In this document: positions 16,151-24,274 of the stretch, in pieces
How positions within the stretch are numbered: the stretch's first letter is position 1
Layout: the number at the start of each line of letters is the position of its first letter
Source: an uncultured Candidatus Saccharibacteria bacterium
GTDB taxonomy: Bacteria > Patescibacteriota > Saccharimonadia > Saccharimonadales > Saccharimonadaceae
Assembly (NCBI GenBank): GCA_948868795.1
Contig: CAQRDK010000001.1
Span: 124,001-188,000 of the forward strand
Direction of reading: 5' to 3'
DNA length: 64,000 nt
Made by a program: the position numbers and the translations under genes
Notes under the pieces: model-generated
The model's database searches: none
What the model saw: the letters and a program-made list of their open reading frames with translations, nothing else
Told to the model about the DNA's origin: nothing

Positions 16151-17092
16151 TTAGAGGGCGATATATATAGCATAGAAGGCGATGCCGTTGGAGAGGATGT
16201 GGAGGAGCATGCCGCTCCAGATGGTGCCGGTGATTTCACGAAGGCCGCAGAGGATGACGCTGAGGATGAAAACGCTGATGCCGACGTTGAGTTGACCGTG
16301 GAGAACGGCGAAAAGAATTGAGGTGAGGAAAATGGCGAGGGGGATTTTGAACTTGTTGCGGAGCTTGCCATAGAGCCAACCGCGCATGATAAGTTCTTCG
16401 GCGATTGGAGCGATGAAAACGATGGCGAGCATGGCAAAAATGCGGTCGCTAGTAGTAATAAAATAGCCGTTGAAGCCGACATTTTGCTCTTGGTCGGCAT
16501 TGAACCAGGGGAAGCTAGTGAAGATGTTGATGATAACGTTCGTGAGAATGGCGTAGGCAAAATAAGCGATAGGCGCGAGACCGATATCGACGAAAGTTGG
16601 CCAGCCAGCAACGCCGAGTTCTTCGGGATTGGTCGAGAAAAGTTCGTCGGTCTCCGCGGTAGGCTTTGCGACTACCCGGGGGGCTTCGATGGCTTTCTCG
16701 GCTTTAGCAGGATTGAGGCGAGCTTGGCTGGCAGGTTTTAGATCGCCTTTATCATTATGGTTTCGCCGGTAGAGTGCGGCGAGTTTTGGCGGGACGAAGA
16801 TGACGAGGATGAGCGCCAATGCATTATATAATATATAGTAAATAAATGTCCAGAACGGTTCAGTGAAACTCTCGCCGAGAATCCAAATCATAGGGTAAAC
16901 AATGATAAATTGACTGGCGGTGATTGCGAAAGCCGTCCAGGCAAGGATGAAAATGGCGTAATAGACTTTTTGGCGGGTTGGGAGTTCGAACTTAGGAAAT
17001 TTTTTGGCTTTTGAAGAAGCCTTGCCGGTTTTTGCGGAAGCTGTGCGGTGTTTTGTCGGTTGGGTTTTAGAGGTTTTGGGAGTTTCGGCCAT
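16151..17092 (-). CDS. CPBP-family intramembrane protease
   Basis: Protein of 313 residues. A Lys/Ser/Thr-rich cytoplasmic N-terminus (1-35) is followed by two membrane helices, a charged loop (about 110-170), then about five helices with the CPBP (CAAX-like, PF02517) motifs: EELIMRGW, FAVLHGQ and HILSNGIAF, supplying the catalytic Glu pair and His residues. The substrate is unknown. It starts two bases after the rseP stop, so two intramembrane proteases share one transcript. Confidence 0.85.
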   Translation of the reverse strand: MAETPKTSKTQPTKHRTASAKTGKASSKAKKFPKFELPTRQKVYYAIFILAWTAFAITASQFIIVYPMIWILGESFTEPFWTFIYYILYNALALILVIFVPPKLAALYRRNHNDKGDLKPASQARLNPAKAEKAIEAPRVVAKPTAETDELFSTNPEELGVAGWPTFVDIGLAPIAYFAYAILTNVIINIFTSFPWFNADQEQNVGFNGYFITTSDRIFAMLAIVFIAPIAEELIMRGWLYGKLRNKFKIPLAIFLTSILFAVLHGQLNVGISVFILSVILCGLREITGTIWSGMLLHILSNGIAFYAIYIAL

Positions 17093-17094
17093 GG

Positions 17095-18357
17095 TTAGAA
17101 CAACTTAATAATATCAAGAATGGTAATAATAGCAATGAGGGTCAGAAGCACCATAAAAGCGCGAGAAACGATTTTCTCCTCGGTCTCCTTGGTGAGTTTT
17201 TTGCGGCGAAGTTTGTAAATCGCGATGATGAGCCAGCGGCCACCGTCGAGCGCCGGAATCGGGAGGACGTTCATACAAGCTAGCGAAACGGAGATAAGTG
17301 CTGCGAGGAAGGCGAGATTGGAGATGCCTGTACTGGCGAATGTCGGGAAGATTACTCCAATAATGCCGACTGGGCCAGAGACTGAATCTCCGGCGGCGGC
17401 AAGATCTTCGCGACCTTCTTCGCGCACGGTGTCGTTCGGACTGAATTGGCGAAAAACGCCAGAGATTAAGTTCCAGACGAGCTGGCCGAGGCTTTTGAAG
17501 GTTTCGCCGGTGATTTGGGCAGTGACGCCGAGGCCGACGATTGGCGCCGACCAGGTCGAGCGGATGAAGGTTTGGCCATAGCTTGCCATGCTGACGCCGA
17601 GGGCATATTCAGAGTCGGCGGGATTAAGATTGGCGGTGAGTTCTTTTTCTTCTTCGCCGCGTTTGATTTTGTATTTGACGGTTTCGCCGGCATGGTCTTT
17701 GCCGTATTGGCTGATAACGGCAGCGGAGGAAACGGTTTCGCCTTCGATAGCAATGATTTCGTCGCCACTTTCAAAGCCAGCCTCGTCAGCAGGCGAGCCT
17801 TCGACGACTTTGTCGACGACAACGCTGCGGCTGACGTCGATTTGCTGGGCGTCTTGACCGAGATAGAATTGATGCTCGAGGAATTGCGGCATGCCGGTCA
17901 AGGCGAGAACAGTCAGAATGACGAAAGCAACTAGCCAGTTCATAGCGACGCCACCAAAGAGAATCTTTGTCTTGCCCCAGAAGCTGGCCGCGCCGAAAGT
18001 CCCCTTGCGACGGTCAGCGTCAGATTCCCCGTCCATTGCGCAGAATCCGCCGATTGGCAACCAGTTCAGGCTGAAGACCATGCTATCTTGAGGCTTGCTC
18101 CAATCTTTTTTCGGGATTTTTACCCATTTAAGCTTCGTGATGGGCTTGCCATCGGCGCCGAGGAGAGGTTTACCGTCTTCATCTTTTTGTTCGACCGGTT
18201 TTTTCACCCAAGCGATAGCGCGCGGAGCAAAGCCAATACCGAACTCGAGAACTCGAACGCCGTTTCGACGAGCCATGATGAAATGTCCGAATTCGTGCGC
18301 GACGACGAGCAACATTAAAATAATCAAGCCAATAATAATCCCAAATACAATATTCAT
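17095..18357 (-). CDS. rseP: RseP-type site-2 protease
   Basis: Membrane zinc metalloprotease (420 residues) for regulated intramembrane proteolysis. Catalytic HEFGH at 21-25, a PDZ domain near 190-265 (VVDKVVEGSPADEAGFESGD), and the second catalytic motif NVLPIPALDGG near 365. Two insertions in the first cytoplasmic loop (for example DEDGKPLLGADGKP) are lineage-specific. TGCTACAAT (-10 at 18365-18370) is seven bases before the ATG: leaderless. Confidence 0.93.
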   Translation of the reverse strand: MNIVFGIIIGLIILMLLVVAHEFGHFIMARRNGVRVLEFGIGFAPRAIAWVKKPVEQKDEDGKPLLGADGKPITKLKWVKIPKKDWSKPQDSMVFSLNWLPIGGFCAMDGESDADRRKGTFGAASFWGKTKILFGGVAMNWLVAFVILTVLALTGMPQFLEHQFYLGQDAQQIDVSRSVVVDKVVEGSPADEAGFESGDEIIAIEGETVSSAAVISQYGKDHAGETVKYKIKRGEEEKELTANLNPADSEYALGVSMASYGQTFIRSTWSAPIVGLGVTAQITGETFKSLGQLVWNLISGVFRQFSPNDTVREEGREDLAAAGDSVSGPVGIIGVIFPTFASTGISNLAFLAALISVSLACMNVLPIPALDGGRWLIIAIYKLRRKKLTKETEEKIVSRAFMVLLTLIAIITILDIIKLF

Positions 18358-18373
18358 AGTTACTATTGTAGCA

Positions 18374-18405
18374 CAAAAATCCGGAAGGTTGGTTCCGGAT
18401 TTTGC
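18374..18405 (-). terminator. Terminator between uppS and rseP
   Basis: AAAATCCGGAA (18376-18386) and TTCCGGATTTT (18393-18403) form a perfect 11-bp stem; on the minus strand TTTTTG follows. It ends the frr-uppS transcript and directly abuts the leaderless rseP promoter. Confidence 0.8.
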
Positions 18406-18456
18406 CTATGCTAAGTTTTAGTGGCAGCCATTAAGCTGCGGCAAGCTTGTCTGGAC

Positions 18457-19137
18457 TTATTTGCCGAAGCGACGCTGGCGATTATGAAACTCGTCGAGAA
18501 ACTTCTGGCAATCTTCGGCTTCAATGGCCGGGAAGTGTTTGTCGATGAAGAGGAACTCGGCATAGGCGGCGCGCCACAGTTGGAAGCCAGAAATGCGTTC
18601 TTCGCCGGAGGTGCGGATGATTAAGTCGCAGGCCGGAACTTCGGGATGATAGAGATACTTTTCGAAGGTTTTGGGAGTGAGTTCGGTTTCGCCGGCAGCG
18701 ATAGCTTTCGTCGCAGCGTCGGCAATCTCCCACTTGCCGCCGTAGTTAAAGCAAATACAGATAGTCTTGCCGGTGTTTTCGGCGGTTTCGGCCTCGGAAT
18801 TCATGATTTTTTGCCAAAGTTTCGGCTTGACTGGCTCCGGACGCCCCATGACGACAACGCGCATGTTATCTTTCATGGCTTTCTTAGTCAAATCGTCGAT
18901 TTTCTTCTCGACTAAGTCCATCAGGTAAGCGATTTCTTCGGGCGAGCGGTCCCAGTTTTCGGTGCTGAAGAGGAAAAACGAAAGAAATTGGACTTCGGTA
19001 TCTTTGAGTGCGTCGATGATAACTTCAACTTTGTCGAAGCCGCGCTTGTGACCTTCGAGGGTCGGGAGATTTTGAGCACGCGCCCAGCGGCGATTCCCGT
19101 CGCAGATAAAACCAATGTGGGTGAGTTCGCCTGCCAT
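18457..19137 (-). CDS. uppS: Isoprenyl transferase UppS
   Basis: Cis-prenyltransferase (226 residues) making undecaprenyl diphosphate, the peptidoglycan lipid carrier. Diagnostic motifs: catalytic Asp in GFICDGNRRWA (near 12), FFLFSTENWDR, and the C-terminal DLIIRTSGEERISGFQLWRAAYAEF. The start codon overlaps the frr stop (TAATG), giving translational coupling. The usual next genes cdsA and dxr are absent. Confidence 0.95.
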   Translation of the reverse strand: MAGELTHIGFICDGNRRWARAQNLPTLEGHKRGFDKVEVIIDALKDTEVQFLSFFLFSTENWDRSPEEIAYLMDLVEKKIDDLTKKAMKDNMRVVVMGRPEPVKPKLWQKIMNSEAETAENTGKTICICFNYGGKWEIADAATKAIAAGETELTPKTFEKYLYHPEVPACDLIIRTSGEERISGFQLWRAAYAEFLFIDKHFPAIEAEDCQKFLDEFHNRQRRFGK

Positions 19138-19679
19138 TAGATCGCCATAATCTCCGCGGATTTTTCTTTGAACGCGGCATCAATTTTGTCGGTGAAGGTT
19201 TTTGTCAGCTCATCGACGGCCTTTTCGGCTTTTTTCTTCACGTCTTCGGGGAGTTCGGCGTTTTTCAGTTCTTTACGCGCGTCTTCGCGGACGTTACGAA
19301 TGGCGATTTTTGCGTCTTCGACTTTGGAGGAAGTGGTTTTGACGATTTCTTTGCGACGTTCTTCAGTCAATGGCGGGACCGGCACGCGGACAACGTGGCC
19401 ATCATCGGACGGATTAAGGCCGAGAGTGGCGTCGCTACGAATAGCGGTAGCGATGGCTTGGATAGTGCCGGGGTCGAAAGGCGTGACCTGAAGCATAGTC
19501 CCGCCGCTTGCGGTGACGTTTGCAACTTGGTTTAGCGGCATGAACTGCCCATAAGCCTCGACTTTCACGTTCGCAAGCATGTCGGGGTGCGCCCGGCCGG
19601 TGCGAACTTTTTTCAATTCATCTTGAAAGCGCAGGACAGCGGCGTCCATCGCCTTTCGATATTCACCATCGTCAAACAT
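19137..19679 (-). CDS. frr: Ribosome recycling factor
   Basis: Protein of 180 residues that splits post-termination ribosomes with EF-G. It has the family pattern KVRTGRAHPDMLANVKVEAYG, PFDPG and VRVPVPPLTEERRKE. GAGGAGG lies seven bases before the ATG. It follows tsf directly; pyrH, normally between them, is missing. Confidence 0.96.
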   Translation of the reverse strand: MFDDGEYRKAMDAAVLRFQDELKKVRTGRAHPDMLANVKVEAYGQFMPLNQVANVTASGGTMLQVTPFDPGTIQAIATAIRSDATLGLNPSDDGHVVRVPVPPLTEERRKEIVKTTSSKVEDAKIAIRNVREDARKELKNAELPEDVKKKAEKAVDELTKTFTDKIDAAFKEKSAEIMAI

Positions 19680-19751
19680 AATACCTCCTCGTAGGATTAT
19701 AAAGTCGGCGCCAGGATACTATAAGGCCTAGCGCCGAGCAAACTTAGCAAA

Positions 19752-20375
19752 TTATTCGGTCACACCGAGTTCAAGGCGCTTGAATTGGCGCACGGTGATA
19801 TTCTCGCCGGTCTTGGCGATAGCTTCCTTGATGAACTGAGCAACAGTCAAATTATCATCCAAGATATAAGGCTGCTCCATCAAAACTTTGTCAGAAAAAG
19901 CTTTCTTAATCTGACCACCGATAATCTGGTCTTTCATACTCTCTGGGCCCTTGAAATTGGCTTCAAATTCCTTTTTCTTGGCTTCGAGATCTTTCTCTGG
20001 AATGTCTTCAATCGAAACGTAAAGCGGGTTCATTGAGGCGATTTGCATCGCGAGTTTGTGAGCGAGATCTTTGAACTCGTCGGTCTTGGCGACGAAGCTA
20101 GTCTCACAGTTCACCTCGACGATAGCGCCGAGACGGCCGTCGTGGACGTAGGTCTCGATGATACCTTCGCGAGTTTCGCGATCGCCGCGCTTCTCGGCCT
20201 TGGTCATACCTTTTTTGCGCATAGCGTCGAGAGCCTTGTCGAAGTCGCCTTTCGCCTCAACGAGGGCTTGCTTCGCGTCGGTCAGGCCAACGCCAGACAA
20301 TTCCTTGAGTTTCTTGATAAGTTCGATAGAGATGGCTTTGACTTCGCCAGCTTTTTCTTTGAGTTCTTGGCTCAT
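19752..20375 (-). CDS. tsf: Elongation factor Ts
   Basis: Nucleotide exchange factor for EF-Tu, 207 residues, a short Thermus-like form without the long C-terminal module of Escherichia coli. The N-terminal UBA-like region carries LKELSGVGLTDAKQALVEAKGDFDKA, and the core has VEVNCETSFVAKTDEF. AGGAGG lies five bases before the ATG. It is co-transcribed with rpsB 44 bases upstream. Confidence 0.95.
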   Translation of the reverse strand: MSQELKEKAGEVKAISIELIKKLKELSGVGLTDAKQALVEAKGDFDKALDAMRKKGMTKAEKRGDRETREGIIETYVHDGRLGAIVEVNCETSFVAKTDEFKDLAHKLAMQIASMNPLYVSIEDIPEKDLEAKKKEFEANFKGPESMKDQIIGGQIKKAFSDKVLMEQPYILDDNLTVAQFIKEAIAKTGENITVRQFKRLELGVTE

Positions 20376-20419
20376 GTGCCTCCTTTGTTAGTTTCTAGTT
20401 CTCGGGTTGCCGAGAGAGA

Positions 20420-21127
20420 TTAAGCATTTTTCTTGGCTTCGCCAGCCTTGATAGCGGCAACGAAGTAGTCGAGCAGGAGCTGGACAGACTTGATAGCGTC
20501 GTCGTTGGCCGGGATGACGTAGTTGACGTTGGACGGGTCAACGTTGGTATCGACGATAGCAAAGACAGGAATCTTCAAAGTGTTCGCTTCTTTGATGGCG
20601 TTTTTATCCTGGCAAGCGTCGGTGACGATGATAGCAGCTGGCTGCTCGGTCATGTCTTTGATGCCGCCGTAGCGCTCATTCAAGAGGTCGATTTCTTCCT
20701 GGAAGCGCTGGACTTCGAGCTTCGAGTAGCGAGCTTCAAGTTCGCCAGAAGCCATGCGGCGTTCGAGGTCTTTCAACTTCTTAATCTGGCGATTGACGGT
20801 CTCGACGTTGGTCAAGATACCACCAACCCAGCGAACCGTAACATATGGCATGTCGACGGATTCAGCAGCAGCCTTAGTCGCGTCTTTGAGCTGTTTCTTC
20901 GTGCCGACGAAGAGGATTTTCTTACCGCTCGCAGCGATTTTAGTGAGTTCTGGGAGAGCCTTTTCGAGAGCTTCGACAGTTTTCTCAAGGTTAATAATAT
21001 GGCCGCCCTGGCGTTTGCTATGGATGTATGGCGCCATTTTCGGGTGCCAGCGGCTAGTTTTGTGGCCGAAGTGCGCACCTGCTTCGAGCAGGGCTTTGAT
21101 ATCGATGTTTTTTGGATCGACAGTCAT
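20420..21127 (-). CDS. rpsB: Ribosomal protein uS2
   Basis: Small-subunit protein of 235 residues with typical S2 signatures (LLEAGAHFGHKTSRWHPKM near the start, IPVFAIVDTNVDP, VIPANDDA). An AAGGA Shine-Dalgarno precedes the ATG. It is the first gene of the rpsB-tsf-frr-uppS transcript, with a promoter at 21266-21271 and a leader of about 130 nt. Confidence 0.96.
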   Translation of the reverse strand: MTVDPKNIDIKALLEAGAHFGHKTSRWHPKMAPYIHSKRQGGHIINLEKTVEALEKALPELTKIAASGKKILFVGTKKQLKDATKAAAESVDMPYVTVRWVGGILTNVETVNRQIKKLKDLERRMASGELEARYSKLEVQRFQEEIDLLNERYGGIKDMTEQPAAIIVTDACQDKNAIKEANTLKIPVFAIVDTNVDPSNVNYVIPANDDAIKSVQLLLDYFVAAIKAGEAKKNA

Positions 21128-21271
21128 GGTTATCCTTTCTCTTTGCGACGGGCGGGATTTCTGGCTGTCATTGAGGCTTTATCGCAAGACTGCGACATCG
21201 CTCTTACTGGCGGTTTGAAATCAGGAAACCTCCCGAGGCTGTTTCATTGATTAGTTTGCTCTTTCATTATA
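21128..21271 (-). promoter_or_regulatory. rpsB promoter and structured leader
   Basis: CTATAAT (-10 at 21266-21271) is followed by a leader of about 130 nt. It contains GAAACAGCCTCGGGAGGTTTC, which folds as GAAAC/GTTTC with CCT/AGG inside, and a further hairpin-prone GC-rich segment before AAAGGATAACC-ATG. Long structured leaders of rpsB mediate feedback by S2 in several phyla; feedback here is inference. Confidence 0.5.
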
Positions 21272-21366
21272 GCGAACTTTAGTTAGTTTGTCAAATACTT
21301 CGGTCGGTGTTTTTAACAATTTCGGGGTTTACAGGTTGGCGAAAGTGTGATAAACTGGAGAAAGTT

Positions 21367-21705
21367 ATGAGTAAAAAAGTTTCACAACCGCAAGAATATC
21401 GCTATGTTGTCTTCATGGATGAGGCAGCGAACTTTTCGTTCTTGACGCGCTCGATGGCTAAAAGTAAAGAAATGATCAAGTGGGAGGATGGTAATGAGTA
21501 TCCTTTGGTGAAAGTTCAGATTTCTTCCGCTTCGCACCCGTTCTTTACTGGTGAAGAGAAGATTATCGATACCGAGGGTCGTGTCGATCGCTTCAAGGCT
21601 CGCGCTGAGCGTGCGGCGAAGTTGCGCGCTTCTCTTGGCAACAAGGTGAAAAAAGCCGAAAAAGAAGCTGTCAAGAAAGCTGAGAAGGCCGAAGCTAAGG
21701 CTTAA
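21367..21705 (+). CDS. rpmE: Ribosomal protein bL31 with basic C-terminal tail
   Basis: Protein of 112 residues. The L31 core is at about 35-85 (EYPLVKVQISSASHPFFTGEEKIID then GRVDRF), without the CxxC zinc ligands, so it is the zinc-free type. The C-terminal 30 residues are almost only Lys/Ala/Glu. I place the start at ATGAGTAAAAAAG (21367), preceded by GGAG; upstream in-frame codons would overlap the promoter region. It is divergent from rpsB and followed by its own terminator. Confidence 0.85.
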   Translation: MSKKVSQPQEYRYVVFMDEAANFSFLTRSMAKSKEMIKWEDGNEYPLVKVQISSASHPFFTGEEKIIDTEGRVDRFKARAERAAKLRASLGNKVKKAEKEAVKKAEKAEAKA

Positions 21706-21734
21706 TCTTCTTCTGCATTTAGGCGATGTTTGGA

Positions 21735-21764
21735 AAATCCCAGTTTTACGACTGGGATTTTTGA
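21735..21764 (+). terminator. Intrinsic terminator of the L31 gene
   Basis: AAATCCCAGT (21735-21744) and ACTGGGATTT (21751-21760) with a six-base loop and a following T-run, 30 bases after the stop. Confidence 0.88.
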
Positions 21765-21848
21765 TGGATTATAGTTTTGTGGACTGGCTCGGGAATGAAC
21801 GCGCTATTCGGAGCGTTTTGTAGACTAGCGCTTTCTGGAAGATGTGAA

Positions 21849-22025
21849 GTTCCGCCCCAACCGCCGCCCCGCCAAATAAGTTCATAAATCCGTTGGGCAG
21901 ATTTATAAGTTCTCCGATATCGATTTTATTGTAAAAAAGGAATGAGTATGTGCTATATCGTTTCCTGCGTTATAATTTCGCAGACAAGTTGACTTATTTT
22001 GGCGGTTGCGGGGGCTGGGGCGGAG
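21849..22025 (-). repeat. FISUMP trailer element, copy 2
   Basis: Directly follows FISUMP gene 2. The inverted ends are 21991-22025 (reverse complement begins TCCGCCCCAGCCCCCGCAACC) and 21849-21882 (GTTCCGCCCCAACCGCCG...). The core 21915-21960 matches the copy-1 core (3529-3573) with only three substitutions and one inserted base over about 46 positions. A hairpin at 21881-21908 (ATAAATC/GATTTAT) corresponds to that of copy 1. The remainder of 21706-22036 holds only the L31 terminator and about 80 bases in which I see nothing. Confidence 0.65.
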
Positions 22026-22036
22026 AAAACTAAAGA

Positions 22037-23332
22037 TTACCGAGCGACGCAGCGAACGGAGCAGCCGTTAAAGCGGCTGGTGACACCCGACGGCCAGATT
22101 ACGCCAGGGTCAAACGGCACGATAAAGGCGGTTGTGACGTCGTTGACCGTGCTGCTCCAATAGTAACCACCTCCGCCAAGATAATCGAGAGAGCCATTGC
22201 TGATGCGGCCACCGTATTTGAAATTATAGGGTGTAGCGATAAGCTCATTCCCTGAGCTCATACCAGTGAATATCGCAGAGTACTGGGCGTGGGTCGGGAG
22301 TGTCCAACCCCGAGGACAGACGCTTGCATCGGTACTTCCGCTGACGAAACTGGCGTTGCCGGTGCCAGCGGTCGCGGCGCCCCAAGAGTAATATGTACCA
22401 TAAGCGACATTGTCGGTGCTTCGATATGAGGCAACGAGGTCGTTGCTGCTATTATTGAAGTTGGAGGGCGAGCCGGTTAGCACGGTAGCCGGCGGCGTCC
22501 ATGTCGCCGAAACATCGGAGAGTTTACTCGTCAACGGAGTATTTGGGTCCAGCGCATAGTCTAGGTTCCGAGTTATCCAACAGTTATTATCTTTGGCGAA
22601 CTTGGTAATGGGGTAGGTTTGGCCGTCGCGCTCATCGACAAGTTCGACCTCGGTGCCCGGCGTTGTATTTTCACAGATTTTGCTCGTCATTTGTTGCAAT
22701 GTATCCAAATCGCTGAGTGTGACGAGCTCGCGCGGCGATGAGATAACCGAAAGCACAAACTTGCCCTCATAGGTGTCGGCGGGGCGGTCTACGCCAATTT
22801 TCGTAGCGAAACCAAGCGTGAAAGTATGGTTGGCTTCGCGGACAGAAGTATTCTGACTAGCCAAGAGGTCGCCTTGGCCAGCCGATAACGCTTTGTAGGT
22901 TGTATCTGACGGGAGGTTTTCTTCTGTAATGACGGAATATCCCCAGGTGTTTGAGGGGAGGTTCTTGAGAGTTGAGGGACTGGGCGTGCCGGAAATTGTT
23001 GCGCCGGTCTTTTGGCCGACGAGCTCGCCGGAACCGCCTAGATAAATACTATAGCCGCCGGAATTTTTGATTCCGATATTAGAGCGAACCGTTGCCTGCG
23101 CGGACACACCTTCGGGTGTGGTCGGGGTGATCGGGCTAGGAGAGGTGACCGGTAGAAATTCGATTTCAATGGAAGAGCTTACGAAAGACTGCTCGGAATC
23201 GGCCTGGCTGGCCTCTTCGATAGCGCTAGCTGGCAAGTTCGCGAACGGGTTGATTAGAGAAAACGTCAGTAAAAGTAAGCAGAGACAGCTTATTCCTCCA
23301 GCAGCATTAAAGTTTCTTTGGTATTTTAGCAT
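22037..23332 (-). CDS. FISUMP-domain surface protein 2
   Basis: Paralog of the protein at 1917-3413, 431 residues. The signal peptide ends near LPASA (37-41); a beta-rich middle region contains NSGGYSIYLGGS and NTWGYSV; the C-terminal FISUMP domain has DRDG-like ERDGQTYPI, NCWITRNLDYAL, CPRGWTLP, YYWSSTVND and a final CSVRCVAR. The correct start is 23332, behind AGGAGGGCTGTG, as in the paralog (AGGAGGGCTGCG). An in-frame start at 23533 would lie inside the structured leader. The region after the signal peptide differs strongly from paralog 1, the ends do not, suggesting diversification of the exposed part. Confidence 0.85.
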   Translation of the reverse strand: MLKYQRNFNAAGGISCLCLLLLTFSLINPFANLPASAIEEASQADSEQSFVSSSIEIEFLPVTSPSPITPTTPEGVSAQATVRSNIGIKNSGGYSIYLGGSGELVGQKTGATISGTPSPSTLKNLPSNTWGYSVITEENLPSDTTYKALSAGQGDLLASQNTSVREANHTFTLGFATKIGVDRPADTYEGKFVLSVISSPRELVTLSDLDTLQQMTSKICENTTPGTEVELVDERDGQTYPITKFAKDNNCWITRNLDYALDPNTPLTSKLSDVSATWTPPATVLTGSPSNFNNSSNDLVASYRSTDNVAYGTYYSWGAATAGTGNASFVSGSTDASVCPRGWTLPTHAQYSAIFTGMSSGNELIATPYNFKYGGRISNGSLDYLGGGGYYWSSTVNDVTTAFIVPFDPGVIWPSGVTSRFNGCSVRCVAR

Positions 23333-23381
23333 CACAGCCCTCCTTTTAGGTTTGATAAACCTCGGCGGCCGTCCATGCCCT

Positions 23382-23552
23382 AAAAACAAAAACGACACCG
23401 CAGGGGTGTTCAATCCTGTCAACGCGTCAACTCTGAACCTTTCGGACCATCGTGTGCATTGCTGCGGTGCCGTTTCCGACACGCGATAATCGCAAAAGGT
23501 GAAAATGACAACGTCACTAAAAATAGTTGACATATGTTAACAAGATTGAACA
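23382..23552 (-). ncRNA. Structured 5' leader RNA, copy 2 (pseudoknot plus U-tract)
   Basis: In minus-strand terms: P1 TGTTCAATCTTG (23552-23541) with CAGGATTGAACA (23418-23407), 12 bp with one G-U; P2 ACCTTTTG (23500-23493) with CGAAAGGT (23444-23437); P3 CGTGT (23483-23479) with ACACG (23455-23451). The P3 loop holds CGGCACCGCAG (23472-23462), which pairs with CTGCGGTGTCG (23403-23393) immediately after P1, followed by TTTTTGTTTTT (to 23382). The topology equals copy 1 while helix sequences differ. In the pseudoknot helix a C-G pair became T-A and an A-T pair became G-C relative to copy 1. After it comes a small hairpin (AGGTTT/AAACCT) beside the Shine-Dalgarno. Confidence 0.7.
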
Positions 23553-23557
23553 TTTTT

Positions 23558-23566
23558 ATTATAGCA
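23558..23566 (-). promoter_or_regulatory. Promoter of FISUMP gene 2
   Basis: Extended -10 TGCTATAAT (TATAAT at 23563-23558). The first base of leader helix P1 lies six bases downstream, the same geometry as at FISUMP gene 1, so the helix begins at the RNA 5' end. Confidence 0.75.
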
Positions 23567-23644
23567 TAGAAAGTTTGGCTTGTGCGGAAAATTACGTTTC
23601 TTTTTGCCGTCTTAGTAATGCATTTGTCTATGTTTTGGAAAGAA

Positions 23645-23912
23645 AATCGGGCGGCCGTTATGGGGCCGCCCTGGTCATGAGCGCGGGTGCGCTCGGGTTG
23701 ATAGGAACTGGCGCTGATTGCGCCTTGAAATAGTGCTGGCGTTTTACGCCTCGTGGTTGGCGCAGGGTGCGCCTGGTGTGCTAGCGCAGAGGTTGCGCTT
23801 CGGTTTCGCGCGGACTTTGCGCGAAGAGCCTTTGCCGCGAGGAGCGGCTGACTTGGCTAGCCTTCCTGGTCAGCCTCTTGTCGCGACTAGCGCTTCGCCT
23901 GCGCTAAAGCGC
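23645..23912 (-). ncRNA. Tandem array of at least eight GC-rich hairpins ending in a terminator
   Basis: Perfect stems in order on the plus strand: GGGCGGCC/GGCCGCCC (23649-23671), GAGCGC/GCGCTC (23679-23694), GGCGC/GCGCC (23710-23724), GGCGT/ACGCC (23738-23750), GGCGCA/TGCGCC (23759-23773), AGCGCA/TGCGCT (23783-23799), TTCGCGC/GCGCGAA (23805-23825), GGCTGAC/GTCAGCC (23846-23875, with AAGAG/CTCTT outside) and AGCGC/GCGCT (23889-23905). Stems differ in sequence but each is self-complementary; loops are 3-7 nt and spacers 5-15 nt. The first is a terminator for minus-strand transcription (ATTTTCTTT follows). The array forms the 3' part of the transcript that starts near 24301. Confidence 0.75.
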
Positions 23913-23936
23913 GGGTCTTGGTGGCGACGGATGTTG

Positions 23937-24158
23937 TCACCATGCCTGACCGTGGGCGCGCTTCCACTGGAACTCGCGCATGGCATACTCCGACGTGAAG
24001 GGCCTGCCAGTCTCGGGGTCGGTGTAGCTGCCCGGAGATCTGCTGGCACCAGACAGGAAGGCGTCGAGGGATGTGCCTGTAACCTGGCGACCGAGATAGT
24101 CGGTGTGCTGAGTGCCGGCCGGCTTCAGGCTACTGTTCTCCTGAGTAAAAAATCCCAT
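23937..24158 (-). CDS. Orphan 73-residue protein upstream of the hairpin array
   Basis: Hydrophilic protein starting MGFFTQENSSLKPAG and ending EFQWKRAHGQAW; no membrane segment and no recognised family. The start at 24158 lies seven bases after AGAGGTG. A closer in-frame-shifted ATG at 24162 would give only ten codons. Codons favour C at third positions, unlike the AT-ending style of neighbours such as the FISUMP genes. The transcript has a strong promoter at 24308-24336 and continues into the hairpin array. Function unknown. Confidence 0.6.
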   Translation of the reverse strand: MGFFTQENSSLKPAGTQHTDYLGRQVTGTSLDAFLSGASRSPGSYTDPETGRPFTSEYAMREFQWKRAHGQAW

Positions 24159-24175
24159 TCATGTTCACCTCTTTT

Positions 24176-24274
24176 CTATGATGGGATCGGTTTTGTGCGA
24201 AGCGAACCGTTTGGGAGGTTCGAGCGATGCCTCTTCGGACGCGAAGTGCGTCTCGCTTTAAACATTTTAGACAT
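24176..24274 (-). CDS. Possible 32-residue Arg-rich upstream ORF
   Basis: Frame beginning MSKMFKARRTSRPKRH and ending RTKPIPS lies in the leader of the 73-residue gene, ending 18 bases before it. There is no Shine-Dalgarno, so expression is doubtful. The composition resembles the other small basic ORFs in this window. Confidence 0.25.
   Translation of the reverse strand: MSKMFKARRTSRPKRHRSNLPNGSLRTKPIPS

Noticed and set aside
23333..23533. 67-codon extension of FISUMP protein 2
   Set aside because: It lies within the structured leader, lacks a Shine-Dalgarno, and would bury the signal peptide.
23649..23912. CRISPR array
   Set aside because: Repeats are not identical to each other, spacers are only 5-15 nt, and there are no cas genes.
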